A stretch of DNA of 64,000 nucleotides from Mycobacterium sp. 852002-51971_SCH5477799-a (GCF_001667145.1 NZ_LZIF01000113.1:62001-126000); one strand, 5' to 3'. Counted from the first letter of the stretch, positions 42,781 through 51,600 are shown. Notes: generated from the letters alone by a model not told the origin. A program made the numbers and translations.

Positions 42781-42849
42781 GCGCGTGAAACGCGCGAAGA
42801 GAACGGGGCCCATCGGCTCAAGCGCCGGTCGATGAGCGCGTGAAACGCG
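42767..42849. repeat. 28-bp direct repeat, 55-bp offset
   Basis: The same 28 bp (starting GCGCCGGTCGATGAGCGCG) occur at 42767-42794 and 42822-42849. The first copy holds the stop codon of the upstream gene; the second abuts the end of the DUF2710 gene. It looks like a tandem duplication of the gene end. Confidence 0.85.
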
Positions 42850-43203
42850 TCAGTGCAGCGGCCCGCCGTAACTCGCCTGGTTCTCGGCCTCAGCCTCCTC
42901 GCGCAGGGCGGCTATCGCGAGGTTCAGCCTTTCGGCCAACTCCACGTGCCCGTATCCGGTCATCACCCCGGGATGCAAAGTCAGTTTCAGCAGCCGGCCA
43001 TCGGAGTTCGCAACGGCGTGAATGTCGCCCAGATCGACGCTGTAGGTGACGGCTTCGGCCTGCGCCACAAGGGCTTCCCACTTGTCGGCCGCCTCGCTCA
43101 GTTCCCGAAGAACCGATTCGACGAGATCCTTCTCGCTGAGATTCGCGCGACTGCCCGAACCCGCCACCAGGACAGTATCGTCGACCCCTCCGACCAGCGT
43201 CAA
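42850..43203 (-). CDS. YbaB/EbfC-like DUF2710 protein (Rv0030-like)
   Basis: 117 residues. The central part (LSEKDLVESVLRELSEAADKW, ...VANSDGRLLKLTLHPGVMTGYGHVELAERLNLAIAAL) has the strand-helix plan of YbaB/EbfC nucleoid proteins, as in DUF2710. Such YbaB-like proteins occur in ESX and EspL-type loci as chaperones or DNA binders. It is last in the group of genes running leftward from about 49.5 kb. Confidence 0.78.
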   Translation of the reverse strand: MTLVGGVDDTVLVAGSGSRANLSEKDLVESVLRELSEAADKWEALVAQAEAVTYSVDLGDIHAVANSDGRLLKLTLHPGVMTGYGHVELAERLNLAIAALREEAEAENQASYGGPLH

Positions 43204-43243
43204 TTCATATGCGAGCAGGTTGCGATACCAACTGGCCGCACGC

Positions 43244-44959
43244 TCACCCGACGAGTGTTTGATACCAGGCGAGGTGGTAGTTCGCGGACACTGCGTCTCC
43301 GCTGGCGATGCCCTCGGTGGCGGCCATCAGCAGGCACTTGAGCAGGAGCACGGGATTGACGTTCGGATACTGCACCAGGAGCTGGTAGCGCGAGGTATCG
43401 AGATGGACGCGCAGTACGTCGACCTCCTGGTCGACGACAAGCGTTCCCGCGGCGGCGGCTTGCGCCAACCGCGGCACGATCTTGGGCAGATCGTCACGCC
43501 CACGAGTGGCCGCACTCAGCACGCTCGCCAGATCATCGATGGCGGGCAGCGTGCGCGGCTCCACCGACGACTTGGTCGCGGCGAAGTTGACTGAGCGGTG
43601 CAACGAATCACCGGGCGCGTAAGTGACCGCGCGCGCCGTTTCGCCGATCAGTGCGGCGACCCTGCCGGCGCGACGCTCGGGTTCCAACAGCCGCACGCCC
43701 GCCGGAAGGGTGATGCCTGACGGTATCCACCCGTGAGCGAGATCGGTGACCAGAACAGTCGTGCCGTCGGCACGATCTCCGATCGCCCAATTCAAGCGCG
43801 GCTCCTGCCGGACCACGAACTCGAGCAGCCGGTTCAGCCGCTCAGCGTCGAATCCCGTTGATGCTGAGGGCTTTTCGGTGCGCGCACGGGCGGTGGAGAA
43901 GGAGGCCCTGTCGCTATCAGCAGCGACGGGCGCGGCTGGTATGGCGTCGACAACTGGTTCCTGCGCGACCACCTGCGGCGCCGCCTCGACGGTGACCGGC
44001 TCGTCGACGACGGCGTGGTGACGTCCGGAGTCGGCCTGGTCCGGTGGCGGCTCGGGCGCACCCTGCGCGGGCCCCTCGAACACGGCCTCCGCCGATGTGA
44101 CCACCGGAATGACCTGCGTCTGCTCGAGACGCGACGCGTCGGCGGTGCTCGCGAGCTCATCCTCGGTGGTGGTCGGCTCGCTAGCCACCTCCCGTTCGTC
44201 CTCACCTGCCTGCTCGACGACCGCGTGGTGACGACCGGAGTCGGCCTGGTCCGAAGCCGGCTCGGGGGCGGGCTGCGGCGGCGTCGTTGATTCGGGTTCG
44301 TCCCTGACCACCGGGATGACTTGGGTCTCGCCGAGATGCGACACATCGGCGGCGCGGCGGTCGGCATCGTCAGCAGGCTCTTCCTGCGGCCCTGGCCGCG
44401 GTGTGCCGGGGCCGGCGACCGACGCGTCCGCGGATTCTTGACGCCGCCATCTTCCCGTGCGCGGGGCTGCCTCGGGTGGTGGAAGCTGCGCGGGCGCCTC
44501 GGCGACGGGCTTGGCCTCGCGGATTATGGGCAATACCTGCGTCTTCTCCGGGTCCGCTTCGGACGGTTCGAGCCTCGGTGGGGGAATAGCGGGGGGTTGG
44601 GGTCCGCTCCGCATCGTGTGCAGATAGCGAATCGTCGATTCGACTCGGCGCACCGCACGGCCGCGGGCCTCGTCGATGACTCGCGCCTCCGCCGCCTGGC
44701 GGGAGAGGTCGGTCATTCCCGATCGCTTGAGCAGCTTCAGTTCGTCGTTGGCGGCTTGGGCGATTCGCTGCAGGTCGGCCTTGAGATGCTCAGCGAGAGT
44801 GGCGGTTTCGGGCGTGACCGGCGACAGTTCAGCAGGCCACAACCCGCCTGTCACCCACGGGGTGCAGTCGATCGGGGAGCTGAAAGCCGGCGTCGCCAGT
44901 GATTCCCGGGTAGCTCTCCGGAGGCGCTGACGCGCCGACATCCGACCGAAGACCGCCAC
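43244..44959 (-). CDS. DUF5631/DUF5632 protein with TQVIPVV repeats (Rv0029-like)
   Basis: Up to 571 residues. An N-terminal helical domain (WVTGGLWPAELSPVTPETATLA ... EARVIDEARGRAVRRVESTIRYL) is followed by an acidic, disordered middle. The C-terminal globular domain starts near residue 390 (LNRLLEFVVRQEPRLNWAIGD). In the middle, TQVLPII or TQVIPVV occurs at T140, T212 and T281, each after an acidic or polar residue, and SGRHHAVV occurs twice. These look like phosphorylation or docking sites. GTG 44959 or ATG 44941 is the start. Its M. tuberculosis counterpart is shorter. Confidence 0.75.
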   Translation of the reverse strand: MAVFGRMSARQRLRRATRESLATPAFSSPIDCTPWVTGGLWPAELSPVTPETATLAEHLKADLQRIAQAANDELKLLKRSGMTDLSRQAAEARVIDEARGRAVRRVESTIRYLHTMRSGPQPPAIPPPRLEPSEADPEKTQVLPIIREAKPVAEAPAQLPPPEAAPRTGRWRRQESADASVAGPGTPRPGPQEEPADDADRRAADVSHLGETQVIPVVRDEPESTTPPQPAPEPASDQADSGRHHAVVEQAGEDEREVASEPTTTEDELASTADASRLEQTQVIPVVTSAEAVFEGPAQGAPEPPPDQADSGRHHAVVDEPVTVEAAPQVVAQEPVVDAIPAAPVAADSDRASFSTARARTEKPSASTGFDAERLNRLLEFVVRQEPRLNWAIGDRADGTTVLVTDLAHGWIPSGITLPAGVRLLEPERRAGRVAALIGETARAVTYAPGDSLHRSVNFAATKSSVEPRTLPAIDDLASVLSAATRGRDDLPKIVPRLAQAAAAGTLVVDQEVDVLRVHLDTSRYQLLVQYPNVNPVLLLKCLLMAATEGIASGDAVSANYHLAWYQTLVG

Positions 44960-44990
44960 CGGCTAAGCGTACCGGGAGCCGGCCGGCGAC

Positions 44991-45032
44991 TTGTGCGGTC
45001 GGTGAATTGTGCGGTCGGTGAATTGTGCGGTC
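44991..45032. repeat. 16-bp tandem repeat in divergent promoter
   Basis: TTGTGCGGTCGGTGAA is repeated perfectly at 44991-45006 and 45007-45022, followed by a partial third copy, TTGTGCGGTC. It lies upstream of the leaderless promoter of a 47-residue gene and of the divergent DUF5631 gene. Spacing of 16 bp is not a full helical turn multiple. It may bind a regulator or be a slippage product. Confidence 0.7.
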
Positions 45033-45057
45033 GCACGGCCCTGGGTAGCGTGAAGAC

Positions 45058-45201
45058 ATGGCTGATTCTGCACTGCAGCAGCAACTCGACGAGGTGCGTG
45101 CGTTCCTCGCTCGCGCGCGAGAGTTGTTCGGCCCCAATCCGGTAGAGCCGCCGACGGGTATCGCTCCCGATCCCAGCGTGGCCAAGCCACGATTACGCTA
45201 G
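45058..45201 (+). CDS. Small 47-residue hypothetical protein
   Basis: MADSALQQQLDEVRAFLARA then RELFGPNPVEPP and a Pro-rich end: one amphipathic helix followed by an extended tail. The TAGCGT -10 box (45046-45051) ends 6 nt before ATG 45058, the same spacing as several clear genes here, so the transcript would be leaderless. Third codon positions are GC-biased. It runs against the surrounding ESX-like genes. No family recognised. Confidence 0.5.
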   Translation: MADSALQQQLDEVRAFLARARELFGPNPVEPPTGIAPDPSVAKPRLR

Positions 45202-45225
45202 GCCGGCGGCTGGGCTGACAGCCCT

Positions 45226-45537
45226 CTAGATGGCGCCGTTACGGCGACGCAGTTTGTGCGCCAGCAACTTCTCGATGGCCGCATCGAGATCCCGGGCGGT
45301 CGGGACCACCGCGGAGGGAGTGTGCCCGGCTGCGACGATTTCGTCGCGAATTTCTAGCAACGCTTTCAGGCATGACACGTCGGCGGTCAGCAGGATGCCT
45401 TGCGCCAGAGTCTCAGCGTCGGTTTCCATCGCCTCTTCGCTCAGCGCGACGCTGTGCATATAGCCGCCGCGGCAAGAGCGGACGAGGATGTGTCCACTCG
45501 GGTGAACGGTGTCGAAAGCAGGATTCGCGTCGGTCAT
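45226..45537 (-). CDS. DUF2694 family protein (Rv0028-like)
   Basis: 103 residues (DANPAFDTVHPSGHILVRSC, SVALSEEAMETDAETLAQGI, ASCLKALLE-type DVSCLKALLEIRDEIVAAGH). DUF2694 proteins are short mycobacterial proteins found next to EspC-like genes. ATG 45537 overlaps the EspC-like stop (ATGA). Role unknown, perhaps a chaperone for the secreted partner. Confidence 0.8.
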   Translation of the reverse strand: MTDANPAFDTVHPSGHILVRSCRGGYMHSVALSEEAMETDAETLAQGILLTADVSCLKALLEIRDEIVAAGHTPSAVVPTARDLDAAIEKLLAHKLRRRNGAI

Positions 45538-45851
45538 CGACCGCGGTCGACGATGTCGCCGAACTTCCCTGCCGCTTCCTGCTCGTGCTGTTCCCACATC
45601 GCCGCCGAAACCTTCAGCTTGTCGGCCAGATCGGCGTGGTCAGCGGCTTGCTGCTCATAGCACTGGCGTCGAAGTTCCAGCAGCTCACGGCCCGCGTCGC
45701 GCAGCTCGCCGAAGATCGGTCCGAGGGAATCGAGACTCTCCTGGATCGCGGCGTGCGACGACGGAACGGTTCGCAAGTACTCCGAGGTGTCCTGGTGATG
45801 CGCGGCAGCCTGACGTAGGTGCGCAGGCACTACATGAATCGAATCTGCCAT
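45534..45851 (-). CDS. EspC-like ESX secretion-associated protein (Rv0027-like)
   Basis: 105 residues, helix-turn-helix plan of the EspC/DUF2580 family (VVPAHLRQAAAHHQDTSEYL, then LREL-type helices and YEQQAADHADLADKL). Such proteins are small, signal-peptide-free substrates or partners of ESX (type VII) secretion. No ESX core genes are in the window. AGGAGAT precedes ATG 45851. Confidence 0.82.
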   Translation of the reverse strand: MADSIHVVPAHLRQAAAHHQDTSEYLRTVPSSHAAIQESLDSLGPIFGELRDAGRELLELRRQCYEQQAADHADLADKLKVSAAMWEQHEQEAAGKFGDIVDRGR

Positions 45852-45896
45852 CCGCTATCTCCTGTTGACGATCGCCGGTTGTTCCGGCGAGTTTGG

Positions 45897-47348
45897 TCAG
45901 GTGGTCGGCGTGGTCGCCGGCCGGGCAGGTGTCGGTGGGTCAGGCTTGGCCGGCGTCGTTACCGTCGCGTTCGACGCCGGCGGATGCTCCCAGCCTAGGA
46001 AGGTCGGCCCGCTCACGGTGGCGATGTGTTGAATTTGGCCATCGAGAAGCGCCTTGCCGGGGCCAAGGGCGAGCGCGTGACGATCGGTGAACATCCCGAT
46101 ATCGCCAGGTGCAACCTGTAGGGAATCGACGGGGCTGGGAACCGCCGTTCCCGGTGGGGGAATGGTCATTCCCTGCTGTTGGAAGGCCTCCGCTATCGGT
46201 GTGCCGCCCACGGCCGCCGTGATCGCCGCCGCCAGCTGCGGGGTAGCGGCGGTGACCGTTTCCCCGTCGGGCAACGTCACCTGCGTCGGACCGGCCGACG
46301 GCTCATCGGATTCCTCGCCAGGCGGGGCATCGGTCCCGTTGCCCGATTCGTTCGAGTCATCGCGCGAGCTCTGGTCCTGGTCGTAAGGCAGGTCCTCGTC
46401 GGCCAGCTCGTCCAGAGCCGGATCTGTCCTGTCGTCGCCCCGCAGCCCAGACAGCGGAAGTTCGCCGGGCCCTTGCCAACCGGCCGTCGATGCGGGCAGA
46501 GAACCAAGCCCCGGAAGCGATCCGCCGCCGAAGGCGGGCATGGCGGGCGCCATCGGCTGCTGCGGGATGACCGGCATCCCGGATACGCCGGCCGGATCCG
46601 GCCCTGGGCCATCGTCGGACAGTCCCTCATCGTCGGCTAACAAAGAGTCCAGCAGCGGATCCCAGTCAGTGTCGACATCGTCGGTCGCGTCGCCCGCGGC
46701 TGCCTCGTCAGCCGGTGCCGGAGCTCGCGGGCGTTCGCCCGGGGAATTCGGTTCGCCTTTGGAGGCGTCATACAGCGACGTCCAGGCGGCCATCAGCGCC
46801 GACTTCGACGTGTCATCCAGGCTGGCGCTGAGGACAACCTCGCGAATGTCTCGGAGCTTGCCGATGAGAAACCGCTGGAAGTCACGTGCCCCCGCCGGGG
46901 TGTCGAGGTCCGACCTGGTCCGTACCGCGGCTTCGGTCTCGTGCTGCAACCTGGTGAGGGCTTCGCCGCCGTCAACCGCGTGCAGGTGCGCGTTGAGGAT
47001 CGCCGAGATTACCTGCAGGTCCAGCTGCGAGCTCGCCGAGTTCTGTTGTGCAAGAGCCGCTTCGGCGTGGGCAATGGCATCGGCCGCATCGCCCGTTTCG
47101 CGATCCGGCGATGCCGCGGCTTCGGCGGACGGCCGCGCCGGCGGGTTGGCCGTCGTTGCGGCGCTGAACACGCCGGCGTGCTGTTGGCGGATCTTGCGCA
47201 GGATTGCCTCGATCTGTTCGGGACGGGTGGTCGGGGTGAGCACGGCAATCACTTCGCCAGGCGCCAATCCCGTCTGCCATGCGGTCGGGTCGCCGGTGCG
47301 ATCTCGTACGTCTTTGACGGCGGCAAGCAGGTCGTCGTAGGCCGACAT
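45897..47348 (-). CDS. DUF4226-type multidomain protein (Rv0026-like)
   Basis: About 483 residues. An N-terminal helical domain (SAYDDLLAAVKDVRDRTGDP) is followed by a second helical domain (GARDFQRFLIGKLRDIREVV) related to the small neighbour Rv0025-like protein. Next is an acidic, disordered middle, and a C-terminal domain (GDIGMFTDRHALALGPGKALL, VSGPTFLGWEHPP) like those of ESX-linked proteins. The start is uncertain: ATG 47348 begins the recognisable domain, but GTG 47465 and ATG 47438 are in frame. Confidence 0.75.
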   Translation of the reverse strand: MSAYDDLLAAVKDVRDRTGDPTAWQTGLAPGEVIAVLTPTTRPEQIEAILRKIRQQHAGVFSAATTANPPARPSAEAAASPDRETGDAADAIAHAEAALAQQNSASSQLDLQVISAILNAHLHAVDGGEALTRLQHETEAAVRTRSDLDTPAGARDFQRFLIGKLRDIREVVLSASLDDTSKSALMAAWTSLYDASKGEPNSPGERPRAPAPADEAAAGDATDDVDTDWDPLLDSLLADDEGLSDDGPGPDPAGVSGMPVIPQQPMAPAMPAFGGGSLPGLGSLPASTAGWQGPGELPLSGLRGDDRTDPALDELADEDLPYDQDQSSRDDSNESGNGTDAPPGEESDEPSAGPTQVTLPDGETVTAATPQLAAAITAAVGGTPIAEAFQQQGMTIPPPGTAVPSPVDSLQVAPGDIGMFTDRHALALGPGKALLDGQIQHIATVSGPTFLGWEHPPASNATVTTPAKPDPPTPARPATTPTT

Positions 47349-47483
47349 CAGCCAAACAGGCGGCGGCGCAGCTTGCTCGAACGCTGCTGCGGGAAACGAC
47401 GCGACCCCTCCATGTCCGGCGACGGTACTGCGGGGCATAGTTGCCGACAATTCACTGTGTTGCACGGTGTGGACTATTTTCGA

Positions 47484-47846
47484 CTAGCCGCTGTCGGCGG
47501 CGTACTGGGCCCGAAGGTTCTGCAACACAGCGGCTTTCGCCTGGCCTAATTCGCGTGCTTCGGCCACGACCGACGCGATCTCGCGTTGCTTGTCCATCAG
47601 AAACTTTCGGAATTCGCGCGCGCCCATGGGGGTATCGAGGGCGAGGTCCGCCTGGTTCACGGTTGCGTGGTCGATCTGCTCGGCTATCGAATCCAGTCGC
47701 CTGACGCTCTCGCGCGCCGCATTGTGAGCGCTGGTCAGCACCTCGTTGAGCACTCGATCAGCTTCGGACGCGATGCCGTGCTGACTCGCCAGCGCCGACA
47801 GCCGCGCCTGAACGGCCTCTAGCGGGGGCTCGGGTTGTTCCGGCAT
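47484..47846 (-). CDS. DUF4226 domain protein (Rv0025-like)
   Basis: 120 residues, all helical. The C-terminal helix pair (TPMGAREFRKFLMDKQREIASVV) closely mirrors the one in the larger neighbour (TPAGARDFQRFLIGKLRDIREVV), so the two genes share a duplicated domain. The length equals that recalled for Rv0025. It may form a heterodimer with the neighbour. Confidence 0.82.
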   Translation of the reverse strand: MPEQPEPPLEAVQARLSALASQHGIASEADRVLNEVLTSAHNAARESVRRLDSIAEQIDHATVNQADLALDTPMGAREFRKFLMDKQREIASVVAEARELGQAKAAVLQNLRAQYAADSG

Positions 47847-47894
47847 CGGTTCACCCCATTCGTCGTGCCCGCATCACCGGGCGGTCTTGGCTTG

Positions 47895-48725
47895 TCATAT
47901 CGGCCGGCGGATCGCAACGTTGTTGCCCAGTCGGCTTATTCGCACCGCGGCGCCCGAATAAGGCGCTTCGACAACGAGGTTGTTCCCGATGGCGAGCTGC
48001 ACATGGCCGGCGTGCGGGAACACCAGATTGCCCGCCCGCACCTGGGAGCGCGGGACCGCGATGCCGTCGTTGATCTGCTGATACGTGGTGCGATCCAGGT
48101 GAATACCGGCTTGCGCGTAGCTCCACTGCACCAGGCCGGAACAGTCAAACTGGTCGGGGCCCGTCGCGCCCCAGACATATGGTCGGCCCAGTCGAGACAA
48201 GGCGGCGCGCACCGCCAGGCCGGCGCGATCATTCGGCAGCCCGCGCAGTCCTGACACCCCAAGCCGACGGTCGTGCCGGAGTCGATAACGCAAGGCCAGC
48301 AGTTCGGTGTAGCGGCGTCGCGCACGCGAGCGCGCCGACAGCACATGCGCCCGCTGGGCCCGCAGGCGAATCACGCGGCGGCGCATCGCCTCCCGCTGGG
48401 CCAACGGCGTCGCCGGCCTATCGGCGTCCGCGCGGGCCGCGTCCACGACGTTTCGGGTCAAGTCGCCGGCCTGTGCTCGATCGCGGTGCGCGCCGGCAAT
48501 GATGTCGCTGGCCGCGGCGTCGGTGCCGGCCGCTGCGGTGAGGCGTTGCCGGCTATGGTCCACCGCGAGTCGATAACCGCCGTGCGCCGTCCTGTCGCTC
48601 ATTGCCGCGGCTCGCTGCAACAGATCGCGGTAGTGCGCGGTGTCAGCGTTCACGGATGAGGGCTGGGTGCTGCCGGCGAAGAGTTGATGGGCACGGCTCA
48701 GCGCCTCGACTTCGGATTCACTCAC
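47895..48725 (-). CDS. NlpC/P60 family peptidase without signal peptide (Rv0024-like)
   Basis: 276 residues. A helical N-terminal region (to about 165) precedes an NlpC/P60 domain: YVWGATGPDQFDCSGLVQWSY with the catalytic Cys, GHVQLAIG with the His, then the EAPYSG strand. These enzymes cut peptidoglycan stem peptides. There is no signal peptide, so export would need another route, possibly type VII with the EspC-like neighbour. GTG 48725 overlaps the XRE stop (GTGA). Confidence 0.85.
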   Translation of the reverse strand: MSESEVEALSRAHQLFAGSTQPSSVNADTAHYRDLLQRAAAMSDRTAHGGYRLAVDHSRQRLTAAAGTDAAASDIIAGAHRDRAQAGDLTRNVVDAARADADRPATPLAQREAMRRRVIRLRAQRAHVLSARSRARRRYTELLALRYRLRHDRRLGVSGLRGLPNDRAGLAVRAALSRLGRPYVWGATGPDQFDCSGLVQWSYAQAGIHLDRTTYQQINDGIAVPRSQVRAGNLVFPHAGHVQLAIGNNLVVEAPYSGAAVRISRLGNNVAIRRPI

Positions 48726-49504
48726 GATGCCTCCTCGTCGTCCGGGCTTGCCTCTCGTCGGCCAGACTCGACCGCCTCGGTGAAGGCGCGGACGCGGGGG
48801 AGAGCACCCGTCGCGATCGCCCCCCGATTGCGGATGTCCCACATCTCATCGACATCCACGCCGACCAGGGCGGCAATGATCGTCTCCGGCAGGGACGACT
48901 GGGCGCATGCCCGGTCGAAACGCGCGCTCAAGCTGGCGGGCATCCGGTTCAACAGCGCCGCACGCGTCGCCTCCAAAGCTTGGAGATGCTCCATCAGCCG
49001 GCCGGTCGAGTCGGCACCGGCGTTCACGGCCACCCGCCACGAGCTGGCGGCCAGCATCTCTGCCTTCACGCATTGCGCGATCACAGACAGAATATACGTC
49101 TCATATTCGTTTGATGTTGTCGCCGGCAATCGATCGATGACGGATTTGAGAGCATCCAGCTGCGCTTCGGCGTAGCCTTCCAGCACTTCTGTGTCGCTAT
49201 GACGGTCAACCACGACCGGTCCGCTGCGTCGCGCGGGCATGGGAGTCGGCGGCTGCGCGGACATCAAGCGCGCCAGCTCGGCCTCCGGGTCGGCAGCCAC
49301 CAATAGTCGCGAGTAGGTGCCCGGCGGCAGGCCGAGCCCGTTCTCGATCTTCTGAACTGTGCTTTTGTGCGGCTTGCGGGCACCTCGCTCGAGGAAGCTA
49401 AGCCCCATGATGCTGACTCCGGTCGCGGCGGCGAGGTCGGCTAGTGACCAATCGCGCGATTCACGCAACGCGCGGATAGCCGCACCGGCCGATTCACGGG
49501 TCAC
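48722..49504 (-). CDS. XRE-family regulator (Rv0023-like)
   Basis: 260 residues. An N-terminal Cro/CI helix-turn-helix (AAIRALRESRDWSLADLAAA, GVSIMGLSFLERGARKPHKS) precedes a helical region. It is first in the leftward group and divergent from whiB5, with a 143-bp gap. GTG 49504 is chosen from the domain start; an upstream frame is possible. It probably controls the ESX-like group and may respond with WhiB5. Confidence 0.85.
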   Translation of the reverse strand: MTRESAGAAIRALRESRDWSLADLAAATGVSIMGLSFLERGARKPHKSTVQKIENGLGLPPGTYSRLLVAADPEAELARLMSAQPPTPMPARRSGPVVVDRHSDTEVLEGYAEAQLDALKSVIDRLPATTSNEYETYILSVIAQCVKAEMLAASSWRVAVNAGADSTGRLMEHLQALEATRAALLNRMPASLSARFDRACAQSSLPETIIAALVGVDVDEMWDIRNRGAIATGALPRVRAFTEAVESGRREASPDDEEAS

Positions 49505-49647
49505 CGCACGCTCCGGCCATGGGCCGGATATTACACAGCCCAAGACGCCGATATGCAGTTATACGTTTTTGTCACGTTTCTCTTGCGTTGGGCGGCCGCT
49601 TCTGTATACGCTTCTGCCTACGTTTCACGCTCTACAAGGAGACCGAC

Positions 49648-50064
49648 ATGGGACACCCCTGCGCAGCTAATCCGGAACTTTGGTTCGGCTACCCCGACGA
49701 CGACGGCGGTGACGGCGCCGCGAAGGCGCGCGCATACGAGCGGTCGGCCACTGAGGCGCGAATCCAGTGCCTGCGCCGCTGCCCGCTGGCGCAGCAGCGC
49801 CGCTGCGCCGCGCATGCCATCGCGCACCGCGAGGAGTACGGCGTGTGGGCCGGGGTGAAGCTGCCAGGCGGCCAATACCGCAAGCGTGACCAGCTCGCTC
49901 GGGCGCACGACATCCTGCGGCGTATCGCGGCCGGTGAGGTCAATGCTCGACAGCTGCCCGAGAACGCGGCACTGCTCGCACGTCACGAACACGAGTCGGT
50001 CGCCGTGGCCGCAGTCGTGCTCCACCTGCCGCTGGCGCAAGTCAAACCCCGTTCGGCCGCCTGA
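49648..50064 (+). CDS. whiB5: WhiB-family redox-sensing regulator WhiB5
   Basis: 138 residues. Cluster ligands are Cys5 and the group C-LRR-C-PLAQQRR-C (CX3CX7C), an atypical spacing known for WhiB5. GVWAGVKLPGG is the WhiB turn motif, followed by a basic DNA-binding tail. WhiB proteins bind an iron-sulfur cluster and sigma factor. AAGGAGACC precedes ATG 49648. WhiB5 in M. tuberculosis affects type VII secretion genes, which fits its divergent neighbour group. Confidence 0.92.
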   Translation: MGHPCAANPELWFGYPDDDGGDGAAKARAYERSATEARIQCLRRCPLAQQRRCAAHAIAHREEYGVWAGVKLPGGQYRKRDQLARAHDILRRIAAGEVNARQLPENAALLARHEHESVAVAAVVLHLPLAQVKPRSAA

Positions 50065-50157
50065 CATTTCGGCAAAAGCCGTGGTGGCAGTTTGCTGAGC
50101 CCATCAACGGGGTAGTCCGGGTCGGCAAGACCAGTCTGTCGACCTAGAGGCGCCCCA

Positions 50158-51540
50158 ATGACGTTCGACCTGACCCCGACGGCGGCACAGCATGACCTTG
50201 CCCGGCGTACGCACGAGTTCGCCGAATCAGTAATACGCCCAGTAGCGCTCGACTACGACCAGCGACAGGAGTTCCCCTGGGCCGTGCTGGAAGAGGCGGC
50301 CCAACAAGGTTTCTACAGCCCGCTCTTTTACCGCGATCTGATCGGCGATCCGACCGGCATCTCGCTGCCCATGTTCATGGAGGAGCTGTTCTGGGGCTGC
50401 GCGGGCATCGGCTTGGCTATCGTCATGCCGGCGTTGGCACTGTCAGCGATCGGCCAGGCCGCCTCGCCCGAACAGATGCTGGAATGGGCGCCCGAATGTT
50501 TCGGCACGCCAGGAGATCTCAAGCTCGCCGCCCTGGCCATCTCCGAACCCGAGGGCGGCAGCGATGTGCGTAACCTGCGCACACACGCGCGCCGCGACGG
50601 TGACGACTGGATCCTCGACGGCCACAAGATGTGGATCGGCAATGGCGGCATCGCCAATGTGCACGTGGTAAACGCCGTGGTCGACGAGGAGCTCGGCCAT
50701 CGCGGTCAAGCACTGTTCGTAGTCCCGGGCGGCACGCCCGGACTGAAACTGGTGCGAAAACTGGACAAACTGGGTTGCCGGGCCTCTCATACCGCCGAGT
50801 TGCTCTTCGAGGGTGTGCGCGTTCCGGGCGCCAATCTGCTTGGCGGACAGGAAAAGCTCGAGCACAAGCTCGCTAAAGCCAGGGAAGTCGTGGCGGGCGG
50901 AAAGCGGTCCGGATCGGCGACGCTGGGCACCTTCGAGCAGACCCGCCCCATGGTCGCCGCCCAAGCCATCGGCATCGCCCGGGCGGCGCTCGAATACGCG
51001 ACCGCGTACGCCACCGAACGCGAGGCTTTCGGTGGGCCCATCATCGACAACCAGGGCATCGCTTTCCCGCTGGCCGAACTGGCGACCCAGATCGACGCCG
51101 CTCGGCTGCTCACCTGGCGTGCGTCGTGGATGGCGGCCAACAACGTTCCCTTCGAACGGGGCGAGGGTTCGATGTCGAAGATGGCAGCGAGCGAAGTCGC
51201 GGTCAAGGCCACCGAACGCGCGATTCAAACCATGGGCGGCTGGGGCTACATCACCGATCATCCGGTGGAGAAGTGGTATCGGGATGCCAAGCTGTACACC
51301 ATCTTTGAAGGAACCAGCGAGATTCAACGGATGGTCATCTCGAACGCGCTGGGCGCCGCCGTCGGTACCCCGCCGCTGCATGTGGTGCTGGAGCCGTCCG
51401 GCGGACCGCTGAACCGGGTATTCGGGCGGGGGACTCCGCTGCGATCCCGCGTCGCCGACAACGCCCTGTCGGTGAAGGATCGGGTGCCCGAGCCCGTCAT
51501 GCGGCTTGCCATGAAGGTGCTGCGGCCGCCACGCAAATAA
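50158..51540 (+). CDS. Acyl-CoA dehydrogenase
   Basis: 460 residues. It has the N-terminal helical domain, the FAD-binding middle (KLAALAISEPEGGSD, WILDGHKMWIGNGG), and the C-terminal helical domain with ATERAIQTMGGWGYITDHPVEKWYRDAKLYTIFEGTSEIQ. The extra C-terminal 60 residues (after EIQR) are unusual. It catalyses alpha-beta dehydrogenation of an acyl-CoA. It stands alone, where Rv0021c sits in M. tuberculosis. Confidence 0.93.
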   Translation: MTFDLTPTAAQHDLARRTHEFAESVIRPVALDYDQRQEFPWAVLEEAAQQGFYSPLFYRDLIGDPTGISLPMFMEELFWGCAGIGLAIVMPALALSAIGQAASPEQMLEWAPECFGTPGDLKLAALAISEPEGGSDVRNLRTHARRDGDDWILDGHKMWIGNGGIANVHVVNAVVDEELGHRGQALFVVPGGTPGLKLVRKLDKLGCRASHTAELLFEGVRVPGANLLGGQEKLEHKLAKAREVVAGGKRSGSATLGTFEQTRPMVAAQAIGIARAALEYATAYATEREAFGGPIIDNQGIAFPLAELATQIDAARLLTWRASWMAANNVPFERGEGSMSKMAASEVAVKATERAIQTMGGWGYITDHPVEKWYRDAKLYTIFEGTSEIQRMVISNALGAAVGTPPLHVVLEPSGGPLNRVFGRGTPLRSRVADNALSVKDRVPEPVMRLAMKVLRPPRK

Positions 51541-51600
51541 CCACGCGGGTAGCGTCGCGGATGAAGGCGACGCATGAGGGCCCGCGACGGAGGGTGGACC

